Source: Allobosea sp.
GTDB lineage: Bacteria; Pseudomonadota; Alphaproteobacteria; Rhizobiales; Beijerinckiaceae
Direction: 5' to 3'
Assembly: GCF_017308075.1 (NCBI RefSeq)
Contig: NZ_JAFKFX010000030.1
Coordinates: 248,001-312,000 of the forward strand
DNA: 64,000 bases
Shown here: piece by piece, positions 25,331 through 33,686 of the stretch
How positions within the stretch are numbered: the first letter of the stretch is position 1
How the letters are laid out: each line of letters opens with the position of its first letter
Position numbers and translations under genes: made by a program
Notes under the pieces: generated by a model
The model's input: only the letters and a program-made list of their open reading frames with translations
Told to the model about the DNA's origin: nothing
The model's database searches: none

Positions 25331-26470
25331 TCAGGCCTTGGCCGCGAAATTCGGATGGATGACGGCGCCGTCCCTGGTCAGGCAGGTCGCCTTGACGAGT
25401 TCGTCATCCCAGTTCACCGCGAGCTTCCTCTCCTTCTTGTCGATCAGGGTCTCGACGAAGGCGAAGAGGTTCTTGGCGTAGAGGCTGGACGAGGTCGCCG
25501 GCAGCCGGCCCGGCACGTTGAGATGGCCGACGATCTTGACGCCATTGGCGGTCGTCACCGTCTCGCCGGGCTTGGCGAGCTCGCAATTGCCGCCGCGCTC
25601 GACCGCGAGGTCGACGATCACCGAGCCCGCCTTCATGCTCTCGACCATTGCGGCCGAGATCAGCTTCGGCGCCGGCCGTCCGGGAATCAGCGCGGTGGTG
25701 ATGACGATGTCCTGCTTGGCGATGTGGCTCGCCGTCAGCTCGGCCTGCTTGGCCTGATACTCCTTGGACATTTCCTTGGCGTAGCCGCCGGCAGTCTGTG
25801 CCTGCTTGAACTCCTCGTCCTCGACCGCGAGGAACTTGGCGCCGAGCGATTCGACCTGCTCCTTGGTCGCCGGCCGGACGTCGGTCGCGGTAACGATCGC
25901 GCCCATGCGGCGCGCGGTGGCGATCGCCTGCAGGCCGGCGACGCCGACGCCCATGATGAAGATCTTCGCCGCCGGCACGGTACCCGCAGCGGTCATCATC
26001 ATCGGCAGCGCCCGGCCATATTCGGCCGCGGCGTCGACGACGGCGCGGTAGCCGGCGAGGTTCGCCTGCGAGGACAGAACGTCCATCACCTGCGCACGCG
26101 TGATGCGCGGCATGAACTCCATGGCGAAGGCGGCGACATTGGCCTTGGCCAGAGCCTCGACCTGCGCCTCGCTGCCATAGGGATCCATGATGCCGACCAC
26201 CAGCGCACCGGCGGGTAGCCCGGCGATCTCGGCCTCGGCCGGACGGCGCACCTTCAGCACGATCGTCGCGCCGGCGAGCGTTTCGGCCGCGCCTGCCGCG
26301 GTTTTTGCGCCAGCCGCCTCATAGTCCGCATCGCTGATGCCGGAAGCAGCGCCGGCACCTTTCTCGACCACGACCTCGGCACCGAGGCCGATGAACTTAC
26401 GGACGGTTTCCGGCGTCGCGGCGACGCGGGTCTCCGCCCCTTGCGTTTCCGCGGGGACAGCAATGCGCAT
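25331..26470 (-). CDS. pntAA: NAD(P) transhydrogenase subunit alpha-1
   Basis: 379 residues, soluble NAD(H)-binding domain I of the alanine-dehydrogenase fold. Begins [20 protein letters not shown] and contains the Rossmann motif [20 protein letters not shown] and the [25 protein letters not shown] segment. No membrane part, which is on the separate pntAB. Heads the pnt operon; the cytochrome oxidase subunit gene lies 22 bp upstream. Confidence 0.96.
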   Translation of the reverse strand: MRIAVPAETQGAETRVAATPETVRKFIGLGAEVVVEKGAGAASGISDADYEAAGAKTAAGAAETLAGATIVLKVRRPAEAEIAGLPAGALVVGIMDPYGSEAQVEALAKANVAAFAMEFMPRITRAQVMDVLSSQANLAGYRAVVDAAAEYGRALPMMMTAAGTVPAAKIFIMGVGVAGLQAIATARRMGAIVTATDVRPATKEQVESLGAKFLAVEDEEFKQAQTAGGYAKEMSKEYQAKQAELTASHIAKQDIVITTALIPGRPAPKLISAAMVESMKAGSVIVDLAVERGGNCELAKPGETVTTANGVKIVGHLNVPGRLPATSSSLYAKNLFAFVETLIDKKERKLAVNWDDELVKATCLTRDGAVIHPNFAAKA

Positions 26471-26492
26471 GGGAGGCCGGGCCTTTCAGGCT

Positions 26493-26780
26493 TTACAGGA
26501 GGAGGAGCGCGAGCAGCATCAGACCGAACGGAACGGCAGGCGCGCGCCAGCCCACCGACGGCGCGGCGATGCCGATACCGGTGCTGATCAGCGTCAGCAG
26601 CGTGCCGATGATCGCGGTGCCCCAGGCGTGCTTGGTGCCGCCGACGGCCAGCGCCGTAACGATGGCCAGGCAGGCGATCGTGGCGATCTCGGCGAAGCGC
26701 ACGAAGCCATGATAGGTGCCCTCGTGCTCCGCATAGTCCATCTGCGGAATGTCGGCGGCGTGCTGTCCGTGGTCGGCCAT
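26493..26780 (-). CDS. aa3-type cytochrome c oxidase subunit IV
   Basis: 95 residues. The N-terminal soluble part MDYAEHEGTYHGFVRFAEIATIA matches the bacterial aa3 oxidase subunit IV family (one helix in Paracoccus); here two or three further hydrophobic segments follow. It is commonly found beside pntA in Rhizobiales. Start MADHGQHAADIP is preceded by a GAGCAGGGA ribosome site. Probably co-transcribed with pntAA. Confidence 0.85.
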   Translation of the reverse strand: MADHGQHAADIPQMDYAEHEGTYHGFVRFAEIATIACLAIVTALAVGGTKHAWGTAIIGTLLTLISTGIGIAAPSVGWRAPAVPFGLMLLALLLL

Positions 26781-26943
26781 GAAAAATGGTCCCTGCTCGA
26801 TGAAAATCCTGTTGCCCTGTAGCGCACTGGCGCAGCCGATGGCAACGCATGACACCATGCCGCTTGCCTCATCCCTAGGCAATCACCGGGGAAAGCGACG
26901 TCGCGTCAGGGGGTGCCGCCGGAAAGCTCCGCCGCGCCTTGCT

Positions 26944-27567
26944 TCAAGGCAGCAGATCGGCAGGAATCCTGGCCGGCTCATAGGTCCGGGGCGCGTTCCT
27001 CTGGACCCAGCGGAAATAGCCCGAGACGAAGGCGAAGCCGACGAAGACGACCCAGAGCATGCTCAATTCGCCGGTCATCGCCAGCAGCACGAGCGGCAGA
27101 GCGACCATCAGCAGCCCCATGACGATCAGCATCACCTGGATGAAGGCGATGCGCGCCTCGCTGACCCCGGAGGAATAGCGGACCTTGCCGGGCATGCGCA
27201 TGGCGAGCGTCGTGTGCAGATCCTCCAGGAAGGCGCGGTAGGTCTGGTTGCGCTCCTCGTCGGCATAGCCATAGGCGGTATTGGAGCTGACGATCAGCGG
27301 CGGTGCCCCCGAGAACGCGATCGAACAGGTGCCGAAATCGCCCTGCCGGGCGATATGCACCGTCGACAGATGCACGCCGGAGATCTCGGAGAACGGTCTG
27401 GCGACCTCGCCCTGCGGCGTGCTCCAGAACAGGAGATCTCCGTCCAGCCCGACGCCTTCATCGCTCTGCTTCAGCACGAAACCGCCCGGGCCGCGCCGCA
27501 CGAACAATTCGTAGCGGCGGCGCTCGCCGCCCGTCTTCGCCTCGGCCTCCGTGCCCTGCCTGGCCAT
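26944..27567 (-). CDS. Hypothetical membrane protein with two helices
   Basis: 207 residues from MARQGTEAEAKTGG. A soluble N-terminal part of beta character (about 20-130) with the phrase RPFSEISGVHLSTVHI resembles a PH-like fold. Two adjacent membrane helices (about 145-190) follow, then a short C-terminal tail ending YEPARIPADLLP. I do not recognise the family. It lies 62 bp downstream of the ABC1 kinase gene on the same strand. Confidence 0.7.
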   Translation of the reverse strand: MARQGTEAEAKTGGERRRYELFVRRGPGGFVLKQSDEGVGLDGDLLFWSTPQGEVARPFSEISGVHLSTVHIARQGDFGTCSIAFSGAPPLIVSSNTAYGYADEERNQTYRAFLEDLHTTLAMRMPGKVRYSSGVSEARIAFIQVMLIVMGLLMVALPLVLLAMTGELSMLWVVFVGFAFVSGYFRWVQRNAPRTYEPARIPADLLP

Positions 27568-27628
27568 GTCCGCCCCCCGCCGCACTGCACGAGCCTTGTG
27601 CCGGCATGAGGCAATATGGCGCAGGCGC

Positions 27629-28993
27629 TCAGGATCCGGCCAGCCCCGCCGCGGAAAGGGCCGCGCCCTGCACGCCGGCGACCCGCGCCACGCTGAAATT
27701 CTCGATCTCCTGCTCGAACAGCCGGTGGAAATTCAGCTCGGCGTCGAGATGCAGGAAGACGCCGCCGAGCCCGATCGCGGCGCGGTCCATGAAGACGAAT
27801 TCGCGCGGCACCGTCACCGGCCCGCGCGCCTTCAGCGCGCTGTGGACCTGGAAGGCCTGCTTGCGGCCATATTCGGCCGGGCTGACGCCCTCGGCGATCC
27901 GGCGCGTGCGATCCTCCAGCAGCGGCCCATAGATGAAGCGCGCCCAGATGTTCAGCGTGTCGATCAGCTCCTTGGTCAGGCCCTTGAAGCCCCAGACCTC
28001 GTAGGCATGCACGACACGCGCCTCGTCACCTTCGAGCAGGCCGCGATAGAGGTCGACGACGCCGCCGACGAAGCTCGGCGGGAAGATCCGGATGCAGCCA
28101 TAATCGAGCAGGTTGATGCCTTCAGGCTCGCCGCCTTCCTGGAAGACGGTGTAGTTGCCGAGATGCGGGTCGCCATGGATGACACCGTGGTGGCTGAAGG
28201 GTCGCCACCAGGCCCGGAACATCGCGGTCGAGATCCGGTCCCGGATCTCCTGGCTGGCCTGCTTGTGGGCGAGGATCTTGTCGCCATCGAGCCAGTGCAT
28301 GGTCAGCAGCCGCCGCGTCGACAATTCGGCGACCACGCCCGGCACCCGCACCTCCGGCGTTTCGGCGAGCATGCGCTGGTAGAGGGCGACGTGCCTGGCC
28401 TCGCGCCGGTAGTCGAGTTCCTCGCGAACGCGGGCACTGATCTCCTTGGCGATCTCGCTGGTGTCGATCACCGCGCCCATGCGCCGGTGCAGGCCGAACA
28501 GGATTTCGAGCTGGGCGATATCGGCCTCGACCGCCGATTCCATGTCGGGATACTGCAGCTTGCAGGCCAGAGGCGCGCCGTCGAGCGAGGTGGCGCGGTG
28601 CACCTGGCCGAGCGAGGCTGCCGCCGCCGGCTTCAGCTCGAACGCGCCGAAGCGCTCGCGCCAGTTAGCCCCGAGTTCGGCCTGCATGCGGCGCTTGACG
28701 AAGGCCGCGCCCATTGGGGGCGCCTCCGATTGCAGCTTCTGCAGCTCGGCGGCGTATTCCGGCGGAACAACATCGGGAATGGTGGCGACGAGCTGCGCGA
28801 CCTTCATCAGCGGGCCCTTCAGGCCGCCGAGCGCCTTGGCCAGCGCCTCGGCATTGGTCGCGTTGCGGCCTTCGAGCCCGAACAGCTTCGTGCCGGCGAT
28901 CCGCGCCGCGACCCCGCCGACATTGGCGCCGACGCGGGCATAGCGCGCGGCCCGGGCGGAAAATCGGTTGGCTTCGCTATCGCGTTCGGACAT
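27629..28993 (-). CDS. ABC1/AarF atypical kinase (UbiB/COQ8-like)
   Basis: 454 residues. Motifs are ALGGLKGPLMKVAQL (KxGQ-like, here KVAQ), AAAASLGQVHRA (the Ala-rich loop that replaces the P-loop), ELDYRREARH and HGDPHLGNYTVF with LLDYGCIRIF (catalytic and metal residues). Family members support ubiquinone synthesis or lipid export, with ATPase rather than protein kinase activity. The KVAQ variant and lack of C-terminal membrane anchors separate it from classical UbiB, so it is probably a paralogue. Confidence 0.85.
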   Translation of the reverse strand: MSERDSEANRFSARAARYARVGANVGGVAARIAGTKLFGLEGRNATNAEALAKALGGLKGPLMKVAQLVATIPDVVPPEYAAELQKLQSEAPPMGAAFVKRRMQAELGANWRERFGAFELKPAAAASLGQVHRATSLDGAPLACKLQYPDMESAVEADIAQLEILFGLHRRMGAVIDTSEIAKEISARVREELDYRREARHVALYQRMLAETPEVRVPGVVAELSTRRLLTMHWLDGDKILAHKQASQEIRDRISTAMFRAWWRPFSHHGVIHGDPHLGNYTVFQEGGEPEGINLLDYGCIRIFPPSFVGGVVDLYRGLLEGDEARVVHAYEVWGFKGLTKELIDTLNIWARFIYGPLLEDRTRRIAEGVSPAEYGRKQAFQVHSALKARGPVTVPREFVFMDRAAIGLGGVFLHLDAELNFHRLFEQEIENFSVARVAGVQGAALSAAGLAGS

Positions 28994-29081
28994 CGGGTCT
29001 CGCTGGGCCTGAGCGGGCTTGTCCGGCCAATGTAGGTGGCGCCCCGGCCAAGCTCCAGCCCTCGCCGCCCCCAGAACCGGC

Positions 29082-29861
29082 TCAGCCCGGCGCCAGCCCC
29101 GGCCAATAATGCCCGTTCGCCGTCGGGCGCTTGCCGAAGATCGCCTGCCCGACCCGGACCACGTCGGCGCCTTCCTCGATCGCCGCTTCGAAATCGCCGG
29201 ACATGCCCATGGAGAGCTCGCCGAGGCCCGGATGCAGCTGCACCGCCTCGTCGCGGAGCCGGCGCAGCAGGCGAAAACAGGGTCGTACCCGCTCCATCTC
29301 GTCGCTGAACAGCGCCAAGGTCATCAACCCGCGCGGCCTGAGCCTGGGGAAGTCCGGCAGCGCCGCGACGAAATCGCGCAAGGCATCGGGATGCAACCCG
29401 TATTTGCTCTCCTCGCCGGAGGTGTTGACCTGGACATAGACGTCGAGGCTGCGCCCTTCCGCCGCCAGCCGAGCATCGAGCAGCGCCGCGAGCTTCAGGC
29501 TGTCCAGCGCATGGAACTCGACGGCGAAACGGGTCAGGTTGCGGACCTTGTTGCTCTGCAGATGACCGACGATGCTCCACGCCACCGGCAGGTCGGCGAG
29601 CGCCTCCTGCTTGCCCTGCGCCTCCTGGATCTTGTTCTCGCCGAACCGGTCGATGCCGGCGGCGAAGGCGTGGCGCAGCATCTGTGCCGGCACCGTCTTG
29701 CTGATCGGCAGCAACCGCACCGAATCGGGATCGCGCCCGGCGCGCCGGCAGGCCGCGGCAATGCGCTCGCGGACAGCGGCGAGATTCTGCCTGAACATGG
29801 TCTCGGGATCAGAGCCGAAGCGGGCTTCGAGCTCCCCCGAAACCGATGCGACGATGTTCAT
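29082..29861 (-). CDS. PLP homeostasis protein, YggS/PLPBP family
   Basis: 259 residues, slightly long at the N-terminus. Single-domain TIM barrel with the PLP-binding lysine in LLPISKTVP (Lys55), the GENKIQEA motif, WSIVGHLQSNK and the terminal LSMGMSGDFEAAIEEGADVVRVGQAIFG phosphate-binding stretch. It binds pyridoxal phosphate and balances vitamin B6 and amino acid pools. It overlaps the PaiB-like gene by four bases (ATGA), an uncommon partner. Confidence 0.95.
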   Translation of the reverse strand: MNIVASVSGELEARFGSDPETMFRQNLAAVRERIAAACRRAGRDPDSVRLLPISKTVPAQMLRHAFAAGIDRFGENKIQEAQGKQEALADLPVAWSIVGHLQSNKVRNLTRFAVEFHALDSLKLAALLDARLAAEGRSLDVYVQVNTSGEESKYGLHPDALRDFVAALPDFPRLRPRGLMTLALFSDEMERVRPCFRLLRRLRDEAVQLHPGLGELSMGMSGDFEAAIEEGADVVRVGQAIFGKRPTANGHYWPGLAPG

Positions 29862-30493
29862 GCCACGCCTCCTTCAGCCACCAGCTCGGCCACGACATGG
29901 TCGCTGGCGCGCTCGCCCTGGCGCAGGCCGGCGACGACGCCGGAGCGGTCCTCGGCGCTGCGGTTCTGGCTCATCTTGCGCTTGCCCACGAGCCTCGTGA
30001 TCGGCATGCGCAGCCCGACGATGCCGCGCAGCTGCGCCGCGATGAAGGACTCCGGCGCATCCGACACCGCCCAGGCTTCGATCCGGGGCCGCTCGTACAG
30101 ATTCGTCAGGCGCGTGACCGCCGCGCGCAGCCGCTCCGGATCCTCGAAGAACTCGACCGGTCCCGAGGCCTGCACCGCGATGTAATTCCAGGTCGGCACG
30201 ACCTTGCCGTGCTCGCGCTTGGCCGCATACCAGCTCGGCGTGACATAGGCGTCCGGCCCCATGAAGATCGCCATCGCCTCACCCAGAACCGGCACCTGCC
30301 ATTGCGGGTTAGGCCTGGCGATATGTCCATAAAGCGTGCCGAATGCCCCCTCGCTCTCGTCGAGAAACAGCGGCAACGGCGTCGCCATCGGCCCCTCCGC
30401 CGTCGCCGTGACAAAATTGCACAGGCGGGCGGCGCGCATCAGAGCGTGCAGGGCGGCGGAATCGTCTTCGCGGAAGGCTGGCGGTGTGTACAT
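29858..30493 (-). CDS. FMN-binding PaiB-type protein
   Basis: 211 residues from MYTPPAFREDDSAALHALMR, the standard PaiB start. The split-barrel flavin-binding core contains GHIARPNPQW and VPTWNYIAVQASG. Related proteins are called FMN-binding negative transcriptional regulators and share the fold of pyridoxamine-phosphate oxidase. It is divergent from a MocR regulator across a repeat-rich operator, and translationally coupled to the PLP homeostasis gene. Confidence 0.92.
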   Translation of the reverse strand: MYTPPAFREDDSAALHALMRAARLCNFVTATAEGPMATPLPLFLDESEGAFGTLYGHIARPNPQWQVPVLGEAMAIFMGPDAYVTPSWYAAKREHGKVVPTWNYIAVQASGPVEFFEDPERLRAAVTRLTNLYERPRIEAWAVSDAPESFIAAQLRGIVGLRMPITRLVGKRKMSQNRSAEDRSGVVAGLRQGERASDHVVAELVAEGGVA

Positions 30494-30529
30494 GACTGGT
30501 CCTGTCGAATAGGCGCAGGATAGGAAGAT

Positions 30530-30578
30530 ACTGGACCGCATGAAACGTCCAGTTTATAGATTTTTATCTGGTCCAGTT
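30530..30578. promoter_or_regulatory. MocR operator repeats between divergent genes
   Basis: Two direct repeats GTCCAGTT at 30547-30554 and 30571-30578 (24 bp apart) and one inverted copy ACTGGAC at 30530-30536. MocR/GabR-type regulators typically bind direct repeats upstream of their own gene, and this array lies within 65 bp of both start codons. The neighbourhood is clearly AT-rich. Confidence 0.7.
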
Positions 30579-30592
30579 GACAAGGTGGCGAT

Positions 30593-32053
30593 GTGATCTC
30601 GGCTCGGCCCCAGCGCGCGCGGGACATTTACGCCGCGCTGAAGGCGCAGATCGGCACCGGCGTCTATCGTCCTGACGCCGCCCTGCCCTCGACCCGCACG
30701 CTCGCCGCCGAGCTCGGCGTATCCCGTACCACCGTGACGGCCGCCTATGAGCAGCTCCATTCGGAAGGCTTCATCACCGGCCGCCAGGGCGCTCGCGCCC
30801 GTGTCGCAGCCATGCCCGCAGCAGCCAAGCCGGAAACGCCCGACGATGGCGTGAACGCGGCAAGGCCGGCCCTCTCCCGCTTCGGCGAACGCATCGCGGC
30901 GATGGCCCTGCCAGCGCGCCCACCAGGGTCGGCCGGGCTCGTCGCCGATTTCCGCTATGGCGACCTCGCCTCCACCGATTTCCCGGCCGATATCTGGAAA
31001 CGGGCCGTCGCCATGGCGGCGAGCCGTCGGCCACAGCGGCTGAGCTATGACGCCCCGGCGGGCGCGGAAGAACTGCGCCAGGCCCTTCAGGGCTATCTCT
31101 GGCGGGCCCGCAGCCTGCGCTGCGAGATGGAGCAGATCGTCATCGTCAACGGCTCGCAGCAGGGGCTCGACCTTTGCGCCCGGCTTCTGCTCGAACCCGG
31201 CGAGAGCTTCGTCGTCGAGGATCCCTGCTATGGCATGGCGCGGCAGGTCTTCGCCGCGGCGGGGGGCGTCGCGATCCCGGTCGAGGCCGATCAGGACGGG
31301 CTCCGGACCGACCGGCTCGCCTCACTTTCCGCCCGGCTCGCCTATGTCACGCCGTCGCACCAGTATCCGCTCGGCGGGGTCATGCCGGTCGCCCGCCGGC
31401 TCGAACTGCTCGCCTGGGCTCGCCGCTGCGGCGCCTGTATCGTCGAGGACGATTACGACAGCGAATACCGTTACGACATCGCCCCGGTTCCGCCGCTCCA
31501 CGCGCTCGCCGAGGGCAGCGAGATCATCTATCTCGGCACCGTCTCCAAGGCGCTCTCGCCGACGATCCGGCTCGGCTATCTCGTCCTGCCGCCGACCCTC
31601 GCCCCCATCTTCACCACCGCCAAGGCGTTGGCCGATCGTCACGCGCCCGGACTAGAACAGCAGGCGCTGACGATCCTGCTCGAAAGCGGGGCCTATGAGC
31701 GCCATATCCGCCGCAGCCGGCGGCGCAATGCCGAGCGGCGCGCGACGCTACTCGCTGCGCTCTCCCGCCGGCTCGGTGACCGCATCGTCGTCTCCGGCGC
31801 CGATGCCGGCCTGCATGTCGTCCTCTGGTTCCGCGACGTCGCGGCGGCCGACGAAGCCAAGTTCATCGCGCAGGGCCGCGCACGCGGCATCGGCGTCTAC
31901 CCGATCGGGCCGCTCTACATGTCTCCGAACACCGCCGCCCGGCCGGACATGGCCGGCCTCGTCATCGGTTATGCCAGCGTCGAGCCACAGGAGATCGAGC
32001 GCGGCGTCGCGATCCTGGCCGAACTTGTCGAGGCGTTCAGCCGCGCGCCTTGA
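30593..32053 (+). CDS. MocR family regulator (GntR plus aminotransferase domain)
   Basis: 486 residues starting at GTG behind AAGGTGG. A GntR winged helix (about 5-70; LPSTRTLAAELGVSRTTVTAAYEQL) is linked to a full class I aminotransferase fold with the EDDYDSEYRY motif and the PLP lysine in GTVSKALSPTIRLGY (Lys319). These proteins sense PLP or an amino compound as external aldimine. The divergent PaiB-like gene and its partner PLPBP are the likely targets. The C-terminal coding end overlaps the convergent BKACE gene by 17 bp. Confidence 0.93.
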   Translation: MISARPQRARDIYAALKAQIGTGVYRPDAALPSTRTLAAELGVSRTTVTAAYEQLHSEGFITGRQGARARVAAMPAAAKPETPDDGVNAARPALSRFGERIAAMALPARPPGSAGLVADFRYGDLASTDFPADIWKRAVAMAASRRPQRLSYDAPAGAEELRQALQGYLWRARSLRCEMEQIVIVNGSQQGLDLCARLLLEPGESFVVEDPCYGMARQVFAAAGGVAIPVEADQDGLRTDRLASLSARLAYVTPSHQYPLGGVMPVARRLELLAWARRCGACIVEDDYDSEYRYDIAPVPPLHALAEGSEIIYLGTVSKALSPTIRLGYLVLPPTLAPIFTTAKALADRHAPGLEQQALTILLESGAYERHIRRSRRRNAERRATLLAALSRRLGDRIVVSGADAGLHVVLWFRDVAAADEAKFIAQGRARGIGVYPIGPLYMSPNTAARPDMAGLVIGYASVEPQEIERGVAILAELVEAFSRAP

Positions 32054-32918
32054 GGTCGGCGCGCACCTCGGCAGTGCTCGCCGGCCGGCCCCCGGCCGCC
32101 TCGACACGGGCGACCAGCTCGGTGATCAACGCGCGATTGCTGCACGTCTCGCCGAAATGCGCATCCTCCAGCCCGGCGCGGACATGGACGCCGCGCGCGA
32201 CCGCGTGCGGGATCAGCTCGCCGAGCTCGACGCCGAGCCCCGCGATCATCACCGGAGCACCGGGCGCGCATTCGTCGAGCAAGGCAAGATGTGCCTCGAG
32301 TCCAAAGAGCTTCGGCGGAAAGCCCCAGGCGAAGGCATCGGAGAACATCAGCCGGTAGATCGGCATCGGCATGCCCGGATAGGCTTTGGCCAGCCCCGCT
32401 CCGAGCCGGGTGAAGCCCGGCTCGTAGATCGCGAAGCTCGGATGGACCTTGTGGCGCTGCGCCACCTCCATACCCTCGCGGATATGCTCGCCCGGATTCT
32501 GGTAGATGAAGCCGGCCTCGCCCTCGGGCATGCCGGCATAGGTCATCCAGTTGCAGGAGCCGGGATCGAGCACACCCCATTCGACGAGGCCGCGCTTCGC
32601 CAGCTCCTCGAGATGCGTGTAGCGCCCGGAGCCATGCATGTCGCCGGCATAGCCGGAGCCCAGGATCGGGATGGTCGGATAGACGATGGCGTCGACCTTC
32701 GCCCTGATCCCCTCTATCGCCCGGGCATAGAGCTCCCAGTCGTCGCGCTGGCGGCCGGTCTCAACGTCGTAGACATGCAGATGGACGATCGCCGCCCCGG
32801 CCTCGACGACCGCGATCCCGTCAGCGACGATCTCCTCGATCGCAATCGGGATGCCGGGCTGGCGCTCCTTGCCCCAGGGACCGTTGATCGCGGCCTCGAC
32901 CCAGATCGGCGTCTTCAT
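32037..32918 (-). CDS. BKACE family beta-keto acid cleavage enzyme (DUF849)
   Basis: 293 residues, TIM barrel. Zinc ligands His46 and His48 (VHLHVYD) and Glu251 (GLED) fit the BKACE family, which cleaves a beta-keto acid with acetyl-CoA to acetoacetate and an acyl-CoA (Kce acts on 3-keto-5-aminohexanoate in lysine breakdown). The specificity pocket cannot be assigned by eye. Its start overlaps the Doc toxin stop (ATGA), so a metabolic enzyme is coupled to a toxin-antitoxin pair. Confidence 0.88.
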   Translation of the reverse strand: MKTPIWVEAAINGPWGKERQPGIPIAIEEIVADGIAVVEAGAAIVHLHVYDVETGRQRDDWELYARAIEGIRAKVDAIVYPTIPILGSGYAGDMHGSGRYTHLEELAKRGLVEWGVLDPGSCNWMTYAGMPEGEAGFIYQNPGEHIREGMEVAQRHKVHPSFAIYEPGFTRLGAGLAKAYPGMPMPIYRLMFSDAFAWGFPPKLFGLEAHLALLDECAPGAPVMIAGLGVELGELIPHAVARGVHVRAGLEDAHFGETCSNRALITELVARVEAAGGRPASTAEVRADLKARG

Positions 32919-33310
32919 ACGGGCGCGTCCTTTGGCCAGTTGTCGCGAATCCAGCGCGTCAGACCGTCTTCGTCGACCTCGCCGGCGGCGAGGGCGAGGA
33001 TCGCCGCGGTGGCTTCCGGCTCAGGCACCAGGAAATCGATGCCGTTGAGACCGAGGAAAACGATCATGCTCGCGAAGGCGGCCCGCTTGTTGCCATCGAC
33101 GAAGGGATGGTTGCGTGCGACGCCGAATGCATAAGTTGCAGCTAAGGTAGCAAGCTCATGCTCGCCATAGGAATATTTGTTCGGAGCCCGCGCCAGCGCC
33201 GATTCCAGAAGCCCGTGATCGCGAATTCCAGCCGGCCCGCCGAACAGCGCGAGCTGCTCGGCGTGAATATCGACCACCAGCTCGACGCTGACCCAGATGG
33301 GCTCGGTCAT
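32915..33310 (-). CDS. Doc-family toxin (death on curing, Fic fold)
   Basis: 131 residues. The Fic/Doc motif HPFVDGNKR spans residues 68-76, matching HxFx(D/A)xN(K/G)R. The preceding GGPAGIRDHGLLESALARAP is typical Doc. Doc phosphorylates elongation factor Tu and stops translation. The active site looks intact. It overlaps the antitoxin gene upstream and the BKACE gene downstream by four bases each. Confidence 0.95.
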   Translation of the reverse strand: MTEPIWVSVELVVDIHAEQLALFGGPAGIRDHGLLESALARAPNKYSYGEHELATLAATYAFGVARNHPFVDGNKRAAFASMIVFLGLNGIDFLVPEPEATAAILALAAGEVDEDGLTRWIRDNWPKDAPV

Positions 33311-33567
33311 TTCGCCAAAGCGCGATAGGTATTCGCGTAGGTCTTGAACGAACGGCGGGCGATCTCAAGCCCGCGCGCATGGGTATCGTCATAGCGCGTC
33401 AGTTTCAGGCCGAGCTCCGGCTGCTCGACCACCGTCAGCTTGTCGCCCTCCGCCAGCTTCAGCCGCGCCAGCAATTCCTTCGGCAGGATGATGCCGACCG
33501 AGTTGCCGATCTTGCGGACCTGCAGGACCATGGCCTGCGCGCCGGCGGGCTTTTCGGGCTTGTTCAT
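33307..33567 (-). CDS. AbrB/MazE-type antitoxin partner of Doc
   Basis: 86 residues. The swapped-hairpin DNA-binding segment VLQVRKIGNSVGIILPKELLARLKLAEGDKL (about 14-44) is the SpoVT/AbrB fold, with a C-terminal helical tail (ARGLEIARRSFKTYANTYRAL) likely to bind the toxin. Doc is classically paired with Phd; AbrB-type partners are a known alternative. The inverted repeat 20 bp upstream is its probable operator. Confidence 0.93.
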   Translation of the reverse strand: MNKPEKPAGAQAMVLQVRKIGNSVGIILPKELLARLKLAEGDKLTVVEQPELGLKLTRYDDTHARGLEIARRSFKTYANTYRALAK

Positions 33568-33586
33568 CGCCTGCTCCGGGGCTCGC

Positions 33587-33605
33587 GTTATACAGACCGT
33601 ATAAC
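33587..33605. promoter_or_regulatory. Operator/promoter of the toxin-antitoxin-BKACE operon
   Basis: GTTATAC (33587-33593) and GTATAAC (33599-33605) form a perfect inverted repeat around five bases. On the minus strand the arms contain TATAAC, a good -10. AbrB-type antitoxins usually repress through such sites. Confidence 0.75.
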
Positions 33606-33686
33606 AGAAAGAGCGGCGCCCGTCAGCGCCGCTCCGTCATTCCGTGCAGGCGGGCGGCCGAACTCGGCCCCGCCGATGCCGTAAGC

